From: Tetramitus jugosus
Lineage: Eukaryota; Heterolobosea; Eutetramitea; Acrasida; Vahlkampfiidae
Length of the DNA: 64,000 nt
Assembly (NCBI GenBank): GCA_937625935.1
Contig: OW569363.1
Span: 62,001 to 126,000 of the forward strand
Direction of reading: 5' to 3'
Below, piece after piece: positions 47,901-55,927 of this stretch (positions are counted from its first letter, which is position 1; the number at the start of each line of letters is the position of its first letter). Below the pieces are notes generated by a model. That model saw nothing but the letters and a program-made list of their open reading frames with translations, searched no databases and was not told the origin of the DNA. The position numbers were made by a program, and so were the translations under genes.

Positions 47901-50689
47901 ATTATGTAGAGGGACTGAATTACTTGGGTCGAACAGTGGGTGACAACATGTTGAAAATTGCCTATGTTAAGCAAGTCAAAGTGATGAAGGAGAACAGCAA
48001 TGAGTTTGAAAAGAAATACAGGGGAGTGTTGACAGTTCATGAAGATGGCGTACCTGTTCATCTGTATGATGTTGAAGCATTTGGTGATTTCTCTCAAGTC
48101 GGACAGGGGAAACCAGCCAATCAAGGATTCATTGCTCAATTTTTCGATGCCAGTTACATTCAGGCTGTCGATTGCAATATGGACAGTACTTTAAGCCAGT
48201 CTTTGTTTGTTCCAAATGTGTTGAAGGAGTTTGATCGTGATAAGCGTGTGAAGATCATTGGTTTCCCTGAATTCATTTTCACTAGCACTTGGTCTCAATT
48301 TGGATATGCTGCAGCTTTCACTGAAAGAGTGTTCGGCTCGATGATTCAAAGAGTGTGGGCAATGATCGGACTTCGCATGCACTACGGTCACCCTGATTTC
48401 CTCCGTGGGCTCTTTGTCATGTTTACCACTGGTATGAGTAAGTTGAGTTATATTTCTGAGGATGTTTTCTTGGGATTTGATACCATTTTGAACAAGGGAA
48501 AGAGTATTCAAGTGGATTACTTTGAAGTGGGTAAGGCAAGAGATGTGGATACTGTGACCACAACGAAATTCAATAGAAAGATTGCTATGGGTGCTGCTCA
48601 GTTGGCTTGCAGTCGATACCCTCACACAATGCTCACTAGTAGACATTTGACCTTCTCTGATAAGTTACTGTTCTGCTACTCCGTACTGAGTCACTACAGT
48701 AATACTCTGTTCACAATTTTGGCCATCTTCATTCTGTATACTATCAGATTGGTCATTATGATTCTCATTACGATTATTATGAGTTATGTCAAGGTGCCCC
48801 AAACTGATAACATGTACTTGCAACTCGATATCACCTCTGGTAGCATCTCTCTAGTCGCAGATTCCATGTTCTTGTTCCAGATGGGTATGGCATTGTCCAT
48901 TCCTGGTATTTTCTTTATGATATCGGAAAAGGGACTCACAGGAGGATTGAGAAAATATATTGAGAAGTTGGCTATTCTCTTGATTTACAGTATGTTCCAA
49001 TTGTTGAACATTGGTGTGAGTTTTCACACTGGATTCAAAGAATCTGCAAAGTATATCGCTTCTGGTAGAGGTACGGGGCTGCAGCACAGAACTGGAAGAG
49101 AAGTCTACTCCATATTCAAGAGCACTCATTTTTATCCTGCTGGCTTTATGCTGTTCCTTGTGGCTGTTGGTATCATTACTGGTGGTAGTCCATATTATTT
49201 GGTATTCCATGGTGCTATGATTCTGATTTGGATTCTCAGTCCTACGATCGCTTTGCCTCAACTTCCTTCATTTGCTTCTGCAATTGCCCCATGGAGATCC
49301 GGATATAAGAATGAGCTTAATGCGTTGTCCTTTGAAGAAATGATTGAAAATGGCTCTGTCATGAGTACCCAGAGAGTTCATTGGTTCAATAACAAGAAGG
49401 ATAAGTTTCAGGCTATCTTGGTCGATCGTAGCGGTAGTTCCAATACCCAACTACCTTCTCAAGTGTACCAACCTCTTGATATGCCTGCGATTGAAAAAAT
49501 GAACAAATCATTGGAACGCATGCTCCAAGTGGAGAATAAGAAAATGTTGGAAGCCTTTATCAGAAAGGCCACCAATATCTTTGTACTAGAAGATTCGACT
49601 TCCATGGAAGAAGCTTACAAAGATTGTCAATTGTTGTTGGACCAGCTCTATGAAAACACCTCAGGAATCGATATCCCCAAGCTCGCGTCTCTCTGCAGTG
49701 ACTATCTGCTCTTAAATAAGGAATCGAATCAACATCAAATGATGAGAGAGTTCAAGAAGGGTGATATGGGAAATACCAGAGTGAAGCATGCCTTGTTGGC
49801 TGCATTGGCCCAATATGATCTGTATCCACAATACTGCAAACTTGCTACAATTACGAAGAAGGCCACCGCCAAAGTCGAAGACATCTTAAAGAGAGATGAT
49901 ACATGGAATGGAACTAACCGTCATCTACGATCTGCGATCAGTGAATGTACCCATGAGTTGATCGAGGCTGCTTGTTCCTTTATTCTGGATAACCATCGAG
50001 AATTCCATAAGCTCATGTTCATTCATGATAAATCAGTGAGAGAAGTCAGGCTCAAGACACAACTCCTGTTGTCTGAAATTATAGCCAGTTCATCCTCTAT
50101 TGCCAAGAGATACTTGATTCAGGCTCAAAAGGGCTATCATGAATTTGCTGGTGAAGTCCAACGAAGGAGAGTGTTCTTGTGGCCTAACATGCCTGAAGAC
50201 AGAAGATTAATAATCTTGCTGACACTCCAGAACTCGCTTAACTTTGCGAAAAGACTCACCGAGAGCCGAACCTCTCATGACCACAATCAAGTTTCCTACT
50301 TCAGTGCCGGAGTCAACTCTGGTTCTCAAATTTTGACATGTGATGCCTTCGATGGTGATAATGGTAGCGCCATCTTTGATCAGATGCTCATGCCCATCCA
50401 TTGTCTAATCTCAGATGAGCTGTTGTTCTGTAACTTGTCTGATGCCAAAAGAAAGGAAATTAAGAGTGCAACCAAACACATGCTGGTTACTATGAGCGAA
50501 CAAATGAGAAATGCACTGCTGGATGAATCATTTTTGGAAACTGAAGCTACTTGTCAAGATATGTTCGAGTTAATGGAAGCTGGTCAACATGTGTTGAAGA
50601 AGTACGTCCCTGATGACAACGCAAAGCTGCTGTCTTCTTCCTTGAGCTCTCTTTCGCTCGACAACGATGCCAGTTCTTCGAGAGCCTAA
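44978..50689 (+). CDS. 1,3-beta-glucan synthase catalytic subunit (GT48, FKS/callose-synthase family)
   Basis: The protein is 1903 residues, the usual size. Residues 1-140 are low-complexity and disordered. A helical region follows, then a first membrane block (about 450-660: FYPPIYYQLLCMAIAFGWLF, ALGVTGAPLVLAGLYFVWSL and more). A large cytosolic catalytic region occupies about 660-1225 and holds the family motifs VGQGKPANQGFIAQFFDASY (near 1040), IGFPEFIFTSTWS, RMHYGHPDFLRGLF (near 1133), SEDVFLGFDTILNKG and VGKARDVD (near 1184). A second membrane block runs about 1230-1475. A long hydrophilic tail follows. It makes beta-1,3-glucan from UDP-glucose at the plasma membrane. The segment after VGKARDVD departs from the canonical GNGEQTLSRD. 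Confidence 0.9.
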   Translation: MSNNDNQKALPKLPPKSSATTSSNRNASSSTARNTTTNTTIASSSSSSSQIEEVVSLEEENKGGANPNNKNAPLPQPPSASRPQLPPKNNILVPEAVSASVSASVLALASSSNNDDPDDYDSEFKILCSKEQLINELLAKINSEIWGFQKQMDIKSRQHLKNLLLDMWSKHKNSGAPNNKKKPLGKKKRKTREQVDKMLRKQLAASVHKCFEEMMYEYGKWCAVARRKNRIASTTEEKATAMLLLLTVFTEIDLVRAQNHTCQLLFHLAYKCHLHLKKNAAVGAPFTRVDKAAKKGKKDDANSTENPEKPLFVRQPISSIAQAVVREAKYCYEMAKVFFNKNALNQEFFDWDDLNDLCWTPGFVQTFFKRKTKESIYSIGGFESAFRMRQWPHLNQVLLFNVENGTSGQMPKLLHEQKAQFNTEKTKFTQRWKTYTDRAGGWLGIKGYITFFLNFYPPIYYQLLCMAIAFGWLFNFKFFTNDPELGLVLNYIALGVTGAPLVLAGLYFVWSLLFHFWIKPSIWHPYRFSIPRRDTLNSKPQRLFAWCDFVNIIPNHIMKLFHRHHIYSMIAIAGLTATYIVIMRWVIFQSVDSITTRVLKIANGLIDGTLNPTNQQMSNIVITFIGYGLLWVSILFVCSIMPPILFSVWAGIFGFIKGWWVGANRIKTWKQMVAHIEKDALLQNFKKKLLAESSNIKNDQERDVVEAKWAFVWNSIIDDFYENHQCSRSEKNRLSYKLAPVTEQEMETHDFKWKVVDMPDLDLRPTCSDMAYHLIRFINNMYQNMPCDNVRVMDMKRLCIVTPVYREKIFYSWEELVETSKTSQSFLRCLITKYPHDWRNFKDKEFQEDTRLKKTIEYIEDKVMSGSNINRISSSSKITVTPHLIKLIQSWASQRFQPVSRTIKGFMKLPKSLSLLLKLQNPELSDEQVRTIVRQKFCYMIGAQLYDETVWKAATGYERLPNDTMKRENEIEYKDYVEGLNYLGRTVGDNMLKIAYVKQVKVMKENSNEFEKKYRGVLTVHEDGVPVHLYDVEAFGDFSQVGQGKPANQGFIAQFFDASYIQAVDCNMDSTLSQSLFVPNVLKEFDRDKRVKIIGFPEFIFTSTWSQFGYAAAFTERVFGSMIQRVWAMIGLRMHYGHPDFLRGLFVMFTTGMSKLSYISEDVFLGFDTILNKGKSIQVDYFEVGKARDVDTVTTTKFNRKIAMGAAQLACSRYPHTMLTSRHLTFSDKLLFCYSVLSHYSNTLFTILAIFILYTIRLVIMILITIIMSYVKVPQTDNMYLQLDITSGSISLVADSMFLFQMGMALSIPGIFFMISEKGLTGGLRKYIEKLAILLIYSMFQLLNIGVSFHTGFKESAKYIASGRGTGLQHRTGREVYSIFKSTHFYPAGFMLFLVAVGIITGGSPYYLVFHGAMILIWILSPTIALPQLPSFASAIAPWRSGYKNELNALSFEEMIENGSVMSTQRVHWFNNKKDKFQAILVDRSGSSNTQLPSQVYQPLDMPAIEKMNKSLERMLQVENKKMLEAFIRKATNIFVLEDSTSMEEAYKDCQLLLDQLYENTSGIDIPKLASLCSDYLLLNKESNQHQMMREFKKGDMGNTRVKHALLAALAQYDLYPQYCKLATITKKATAKVEDILKRDDTWNGTNRHLRSAISECTHELIEAACSFILDNHREFHKLMFIHDKSVREVRLKTQLLLSEIIASSSSIAKRYLIQAQKGYHEFAGEVQRRRVFLWPNMPEDRRLIILLTLQNSLNFAKRLTESRTSHDHNQVSYFSAGVNSGSQILTCDAFDGDNGSAIFDQMLMPIHCLISDELLFCNLSDAKRKEIKSATKHMLVTMSEQMRNALLDESFLETEATCQDMFELMEAGQHVLKKYVPDDNAKLLSSSLSSLSLDNDASSSRA

Positions 50690-50807
50690 TGTAAATTTGA
50701 GAACATCAATAAAACCATCAATACAATACCTACGGCAAACTCGAAAAACCAAAACTTCCATACCATAGGAATGATTTGAATCTCCCTTCGGATTCAGAAG
50801 GAAAAAA

Positions 50808-50880
50808 CTCCCATACCGGGACTCGAACCCGGGTCTCATGGGTGAGAGCCATGTATCCTAACCAACTAGACTATATGGGA
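50808..50880 (-). tRNA. tRNA-Glu (CUC), no intron
   Basis: On the minus strand, acceptor TCCCATA (50880-50874) pairs with TATGGGA (50815-50809), with discriminator G at 50808. The D-arm is TAGTTGGTTAGGA and the anticodon stem-loop is CATGG-CTCTCAC-CCATG, giving anticodon CTC. The T-arm is CCGGG-TTCGAGT-CCCGG. It is 73 nt, with a TTTTTT terminator immediately after (50807-50802). Same acceptor and T-arm as the intron-bearing tRNA-Glu(UUC) at 12199, but it lacks the intron. Confidence 0.93.
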
Positions 50881-51180
50881 TATATACATAAAGAAAAATC
50901 CGTAGTATTTGTGCGATTCGGTCCCGGTCGCAAATTTTGTTCTTTTCGGGTGCGGTTATTCCCATGCCACCGGAACAGCCGAATCTCTACATCCAATGTT
51001 GGAGCAAAATTCAGAGACACTTTATTGGCGACTATCGATTATAGTCGCATTGCGCGCACTTTCAATGGTGCGCTTGTTACCGTGAGAAGTGCATCTTCTT
51101 CTTCCTCATCCTCTTCTAGCTCACACACAGCACTGTCTCCCATGCTACTTTGCAAAAGCTCACACTTACTCAATCCATCT

Positions 51181-51204
51181 CTATCTCTCTATCTCTCTAT
51201 CTCT
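51181..51204. repeat. Short tandem repeat, (CTATCTCT)3
   Basis: Three exact copies of the 8-base unit sit at the 5' side of the convergent DPH3 end. A minor microsatellite with no function evident. Confidence 0.7.
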
Positions 51205-51251
51205 CTAAAAAGAGATGCGTAAAAAAATCAATCGAATGATTCCAAAAAATT

Positions 51252-51509
51252 CTATTCTTCTTCGCATTCGTATTCTTGTTCTTCTTCTTCTTCTTCGTCT
51301 TCTTCTAGTTCCAAATTCTGAAAATCATCAGGATCATAAATCACACGAATGACAAGGGAACAACTGGGACACTTTCCAATCTCACATCCCTCTGATAATT
51401 CTTCCAATGTGATTTGAAACAGGTCACCACATGGGCATGCATAGGTGTATGTGCCTGTTTCTTCATTGAATTCCATGTCTTCAATCTCTACTTCATCATA
51501 GTATGACAT
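51252..51509 (-). CDS. DPH3: DPH3/KTI11 CSL zinc-finger protein
   Basis: The product is 85 residues, as expected for the family. Four cysteines bind zinc or iron: ACPCGD (about 24-29) and IGKCPSCSLVIRVIYD (about 44-59). The opening YYDEVEIEDMEF and TYTYACPCGDLFQIT are the DPH3 signature, and the last 20 residues are Glu-rich. DPH3 supplies electrons to DPH1-DPH2 in the first step of diphthamide synthesis on eEF2, and is also needed for Elongator-dependent tRNA wobble modification. Upstream spacing is normal. Confidence 0.93.
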   Translation of the reverse strand: MSYYDEVEIEDMEFNEETGTYTYACPCGDLFQITLEELSEGCEIGKCPSCSLVIRVIYDPDDFQNLELEEDEEEEEEQEYECEEE

Positions 51510-51689
51510 TTTTTTTGTTGTTGTTATTGGTGTTATATTGTTGATATGTTTGTTGTTTGACTTCTATTTCGTGGCTACTTTTTGAAGTGGAAAAATAAGT
51601 GCGCGAAAAAGGTTATGGTGAGCGGGAAAATAAGTGTGAATTTTTTCGTCTTGTGTGAAATGGTTGTGGAGTTCGCTTGTTTGCTGGAA

Positions 51690-52583
51690 CTACGAAGAGT
51701 ACTTGGATTTTATGGTGTCGAGCATGTCCTTGATCTTGAATTTCATGAGTGGTTGACCTCTGGTTGTCTTCATACCAATTCTTCTCTTCTTTTCAACTCT
51801 ATTCTGTGTCTTTTTCCTCTTTTCTTCTTGTTCGATTCTTCGTTGTTCTTCTTGTCTCTTTCGTTCTGCTTGCTTCTCCTCATAGAGCTTCATTGCACTT
51901 GCAAATGAAGAATTTTTGAGTTGCGAGGACTGGTGTTGCTTTCCCTTATTCTTGTGTTGCTGTTTTTGTTGATGTTGTTGTCTGTTGTTTGACCTGACAA
52001 CATCTTCTTCTTCTTCTTCTTCATCACTTTCGATATCACTCTCATCATTTACTGGAGCTCTTGTTGGCTTCTTTAATCGTTTGCCCTTTTCTATATCGTC
52101 TGACTGTTTTCATTTCACATTCATCATTATCATCCAAGCAAGCACATCGTCAATTGTAAAAATCATTCAAGCATGCAAAAAACGCGCCAAAAAATGGAGT
52201 CAGTAAGCATGAGACATGCCAAAAAAAAATGCTTGGAACCAAAGCAAACGTGGCATCCAACATTAGTCAATCAACAATCAACAAACACATACAGTCAAAA
52301 ATTCAGGCAAGGGCTTATCATCGTCATCCTTGTTCAAAAATCCACCCTTTCTCATCAATCTCTTCCTCCTATAACCCAACAACTCCTTCTCCTTCTTTAC
52401 ATTCTCAATCTTTTGTAATTTTCTCTTGTATTGCACATCGTCCTTGGCAAATTTTTCAATGGAAAGTGCTGATTTTTTTCTCGTCCAATCAACTTCATTT
52501 TTTGAGTAATTTCTCTTATTGTTATTATTGTTGTTTTTGTTGTTACTGTGATACGGATGTTGCTTGTGATTTTGAGCGGGCAT
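51690..52583 (-). CDS. Probable rRNA-processing protein of Fyv7/TAP26 type, two exons
   Basis: Exon 1 is 52583-52293 (97 codons), the intron 52292-52104 (gtatgt...aacag, 189 nt), and exon 2 52103-51690, for 234 aa. The splice is phase 0: PLPEFLT joins SDDIEKGKRLKKP. Residues 25-95 are Lys/Arg-rich helix (RKKSALSIEKFAKDDVQYKR). An acidic stretch follows (SDIESDEEEEEEDV). At the C-terminus comes a basic coiled coil (EEKQAERKRQEEQRRIEQ), then KTTRGQPLMKFKIKDMLDTI, which recalls the conserved C-terminal segment of Fyv7/CCDC59. Those proteins associate with small-subunit pre-ribosomes. The family call rests on one short motif and is tentative, but the gene model is sound. Confidence 0.55.
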
Positions 52584-52917
52584 TTCGATTCTTCTTCCAG
52601 TCGTTGTGTTTGTTGTTGGTTTGCTATTGTTCTGTTGTTGTTTGATCTGGGTTCAATGTGTTTGTGCAGACGGAGTTTTTGTCTGACAGAAGTCAATCCC
52701 TCAAACAGTGTTTCCACAGTCAAGGTGCCCAAGACCTGGTTGAAAACTAAATAGTGATACAATTGTAAGCTTTGGTCAACTTATTCATTTTTTTTATTGT
52801 TTTTAATGTTTTTCTGCTGTTGTATGTAGTGTTTGCTCCCTCCCAGTTGACCAATTGTTTTTTGTACATGGCTGTCTGGGATTCTTCTATTCGGCTGAAT
52901 CCCCTTCATCCTTGAGT
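52584..52917. other. Intergenic region between ARF1 and the Fyv7-like gene
   Basis: 334 bases between two minus-strand genes, holding the 3' region of ARF1 and the upstream region of the next gene. No feature recognised; poly-T runs only. Confidence 0.45.
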
Positions 52918-53448
52918 TTAGACCTGTCGTGCCAACCAATCTAATCCTTCAAAGAGTCCTTCTCCAGTTGAAGCGCAAGTTGGTTGGACATACCAGTTCT
53001 TCTGCTTCAGCTCATGAAGATTGAGCAAATCTGTGATCTGTGCAGCTCCTACAGAATTTGGCAAATCTTGCTTGTTGGCCAACACCAAAAGAGTTGCGTT
53101 TCTCAAGTGGTCATCAGACATCATTTTGAACAGCTCATCCTTTGCTTCACCAATACGCTCACGATCGTTGCTGTCAATAGCATAGATGACAGCGTCTGCG
53201 TTCTGGTAGTAGTGTCTCCACAATGGTCTGATTCTGTCTTGACCACCAACATCCCACATGGTAAAGTTAACTTTCTTGTATTGAACAGTCTCAACATTGA
53301 ATCCAATAGTTGGAATCGTTGTCACATTCTCATCCAACTTGATCTTGTACAAAATAGTGGTCTTTCCTGCTGCATCTAACCCTAACAGAAGGATTCTAGC
53401 CTCCTTGTTCTTCCACAAGTCGCTAAAGATGGATTTAATGTTGCCCAT
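52918..53448 (-). CDS. ARF1: ADP-ribosylation factor 1 (ARF1)
   Basis: The 176-residue protein is nearly identical to canonical class I ARFs. It starts [12 protein letters not shown] with Gly2 for myristoylation. P-loop GLDAAGKTT, switch [13 protein letters not shown], switch [23 protein letters not shown] and final CASTGEGL are all intact. ARF1 recruits COPI and adaptors and activates PLD at the Golgi. The gene has no intron. It is on the same strand as the adjacent NADPH oxidase, with 272 bases between. Confidence 0.97.
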   Translation of the reverse strand: MGNIKSIFSDLWKNKEARILLLGLDAAGKTTILYKIKLDENVTTIPTIGFNVETVQYKKVNFTMWDVGGQDRIRPLWRHYYQNADAVIYAIDSNDRERIGEAKDELFKMMSDDHLRNATLLVLANKQDLPNSVGAAQITDLLNLHELKQKNWYVQPTCASTGEGLFEGLDWLARQV

Positions 53449-53720
53449 ATTGTTCAGTTATCTCTACTTCAAGTTTGCTTCTTTGTCAGCTATGTAGTTG
53501 TGTTGTTGATCAAGAATGTAACTCCCTTCAGTCTCTTTTTAAACCACAGTGGTCGTGTGACACTTGTTGTTGCATACCTGGGCAGCAGCTCAGCAATACA
53601 ACTGGCGAGTCAATCTTCTCCAAGCGTCTGAACCTGAAGAATCTGGATGCTTTGGAGTTGAGATTTTCATAGGAATTTATTATTGTGTTACAATGTATTC
53701 TCACAAAAAGTGAGAACAGT

Positions 53721-55640
53721 TTAAAAGTTCTCCTTGTGGAACTTGAACCGAACGGTAGATTGCTTGGACTCACTCACAGCAAAGCTGTACAATTGTTTTG
53801 ACAGTACTGGTGGTCCACACACAAAGATACCAACGCTAGGTCTCGTTTTTCTTGATGCCAGATCCGGAGTGGTCTTCTCAATAAAAGTACGCACAGCACC
53901 AAACTCTTCACTCCAATTTGGTCTACCGAAACGTCTGTTTGTTCCTTGTCTCATCTTTGTCACAGAGTCGACATAGTTTACATAGTTGCTTGGGAATAGA
54001 CCACTTTGCTTTGTGGTCTTATTTGTTCCGAACCACCAACCGCTCTCATCTCTCTCTTGAACTTCAATCTCATCACCTCTGTTCAGTGCCAACTCATCTG
54101 TTGCCTCTGGTTTATAGTCATAATTGGCTCTAGCAATAATTTTCTCTGTTGTCAAGTGAGCTTGATTTCCACTCTGAGCAAACTCGTTACTCGTGTCAAA
54201 GATACGTCTCACATCATCAGCCTTCAGTGCACCAGTCATGTGCGTGTGAATCTCGAAGAAATCTGGTCTCTCATCTTCCAATTGATCCAAGATATCACTG
54301 AACCATTCCCATGATCCCGTATCTCTGTTGATCCAAAAGAAGTACACTCTCTTGATCTTCATCTTCTTCCCCTGTCTCAACTTGTACATCATGTGCTTGA
54401 GCAGTGATGCGTATGGAGTGACACCGATACCGGCAGCAACAAGCATCACATACTCGAAATCAAAGACATACTCGGCTGCCGTACCAAATGGACCATCCAC
54501 TCGAATCAAATAGCTATCACCTGCCGGAGTAGTTGGCTTATTGATCACAACGGTACCTCTACCGGTTGGAACAAACAAATCCTTGAGAGCACCTGTCCAA
54601 TCTCCCACACAACGAATGTGGAACGTGAGACAATCTTCTTCGGGCGCTGACGAAATGGTGAAAGGATGCCATTCGTGACCACTGATCAATGGACAATTGA
54701 CAAAGCAGTATTGTCCAGACTTGTATCTGAACGCAGGCTTGTCCAACTCGAGATGAACCACATTGGACGACAGTGCAGACACTCGCTTGACAATCGTCAC
54801 AGACGATCCTCTAATATTTCTCAACAATCTCTCCGTAATGTACAGTGCAGCTGGACCCAGGAACCACATGTAAAAGTTCTTTGCATGGATCAACAATCCA
54901 CAGAAGAAGAGCAAGAACAAGTGATGCACGTACCAAAAGATGGTAAAATTGTTGGAACGACGATACTTGATCGATGCAGCACTGTACATGATAATCATGA
55001 TGACAGTAAGAATGTTACCAGTCATACCGTACTTGTTTCTCCATGCTGCCTTGTAACTCGAAGGTTCCGGATTGCCCTTTATCGTCGCGTACAACTCGTG
55101 ACAACAACTATAGTTCATGTAGTGCGCCAATGCGTGACCAATCGTACAAACTACAATAAAATAGGCCAAGAATCGATGTGCAACAATATTCTTGTCCAAT
55201 GGCACAATAACACCGAGTTTAAACGTTCGAGCAATATTGAGCATGGTTCTCATGACGGGCAACAAAATCAACGCACAGTTAAAATTGAGTAATTGACCAA
55301 AACCACGTGCAATCATGACGTACACTGCATGATAGTGAGGCCATGCAGTTGGATCTGTTTCTCTCTTGGTCTTGATCACACCATCGACTCTCTTGTACCA
55401 CCTGTAACATGCCTCGATAAAGAGACCAATGTTGATACAGACCCAGATGATAACAATCAACACTTTTTGCCACTCTGTTTCAACATAGTTTCTCCTCTCT
55501 TCATTGTTTGTGATTCTCTTACGCCATTGTTTGACACCACGCACTACATTGGTCTTCACATTGTACAGAAACGTGTTGTTGAAGCAACCATAGATGAAGA
55601 AGGATGCGAAACGTGTTAGAAAATCTCCACAGCAACTCAT
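53721..55640 (-). CDS. NADPH oxidase (NOX) with an inserted SH3 domain
   Basis: The protein is 639 residues. An N-terminal ferric-reductase block of six membrane helices carries the two heme-His pairs: HRFLAYFIVVCTIGHALAH and YVHHLFLLFFCGLLIHA. The FAD-binding HPFTISSAPEE lies near 328, and NADPH-site GIGVTPYASLL near 405. A complete SH3 domain occupies about 503-560 (RANYDYKPEATDELALNRGD, WWFGTN, GLFPSNYVNYV), just before FGRPNW near 573. CGPP near 606 and the terminal KFHKENF follow, as in NOX2. No EF-hands are seen. NOX enzymes pass electrons to O2 to make superoxide. Normal NOX2 is about 570 aa; the added length equals the SH3. In animals SH3 domains are on separate regulators (p47phox, p67phox). 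Confidence 0.93.
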   Translation of the reverse strand: MSCCGDFLTRFASFFIYGCFNNTFLYNVKTNVVRGVKQWRKRITNNEERRNYVETEWQKVLIVIIWVCINIGLFIEACYRWYKRVDGVIKTKRETDPTAWPHYHAVYVMIARGFGQLLNFNCALILLPVMRTMLNIARTFKLGVIVPLDKNIVAHRFLAYFIVVCTIGHALAHYMNYSCCHELYATIKGNPEPSSYKAAWRNKYGMTGNILTVIMIIMYSAASIKYRRSNNFTIFWYVHHLFLLFFCGLLIHAKNFYMWFLGPAALYITERLLRNIRGSSVTIVKRVSALSSNVVHLELDKPAFRYKSGQYCFVNCPLISGHEWHPFTISSAPEEDCLTFHIRCVGDWTGALKDLFVPTGRGTVVINKPTTPAGDSYLIRVDGPFGTAAEYVFDFEYVMLVAAGIGVTPYASLLKHMMYKLRQGKKMKIKRVYFFWINRDTGSWEWFSDILDQLEDERPDFFEIHTHMTGALKADDVRRIFDTSNEFAQSGNQAHLTTEKIIARANYDYKPEATDELALNRGDEIEVQERDESGWWFGTNKTTKQSGLFPSNYVNYVDSVTKMRQGTNRRFGRPNWSEEFGAVRTFIEKTTPDLASRKTRPSVGIFVCGPPVLSKQLYSFAVSESKQSTVRFKFHKENF

Positions 55641-55927
55641 GAGTCTTTTTTTTGATATTGTTGTTGCTGTCTTGTAGTTGTTTTATTTTTTTGATTTGAC
55701 AATGTGACGGTAGATGGATGGGTGTCTCTATGGGGGTGGTGCTGTCCTGAGATTCATTGCCAGTCGCCAAAATGACTTTTCTTGACAGATGATCCTTCCA
55801 GAGGGTCGCGGATCCTGTCGGAAACTTCTCCATTCATCGGTCAGAATCAGTGTTGGCGCCAAAAAAAATTAGTTCCCTCCGAAAACGCAACAAAAAAAGT
55901 ACGATTGCAATCATCAGAAGAAAGCTC

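Noticed and set aside
51985-52206. Plus-strand Ser-rich frame
   Set aside because: It is the complement of the Glu-rich exon of the Fyv7-like gene on the minus strand.
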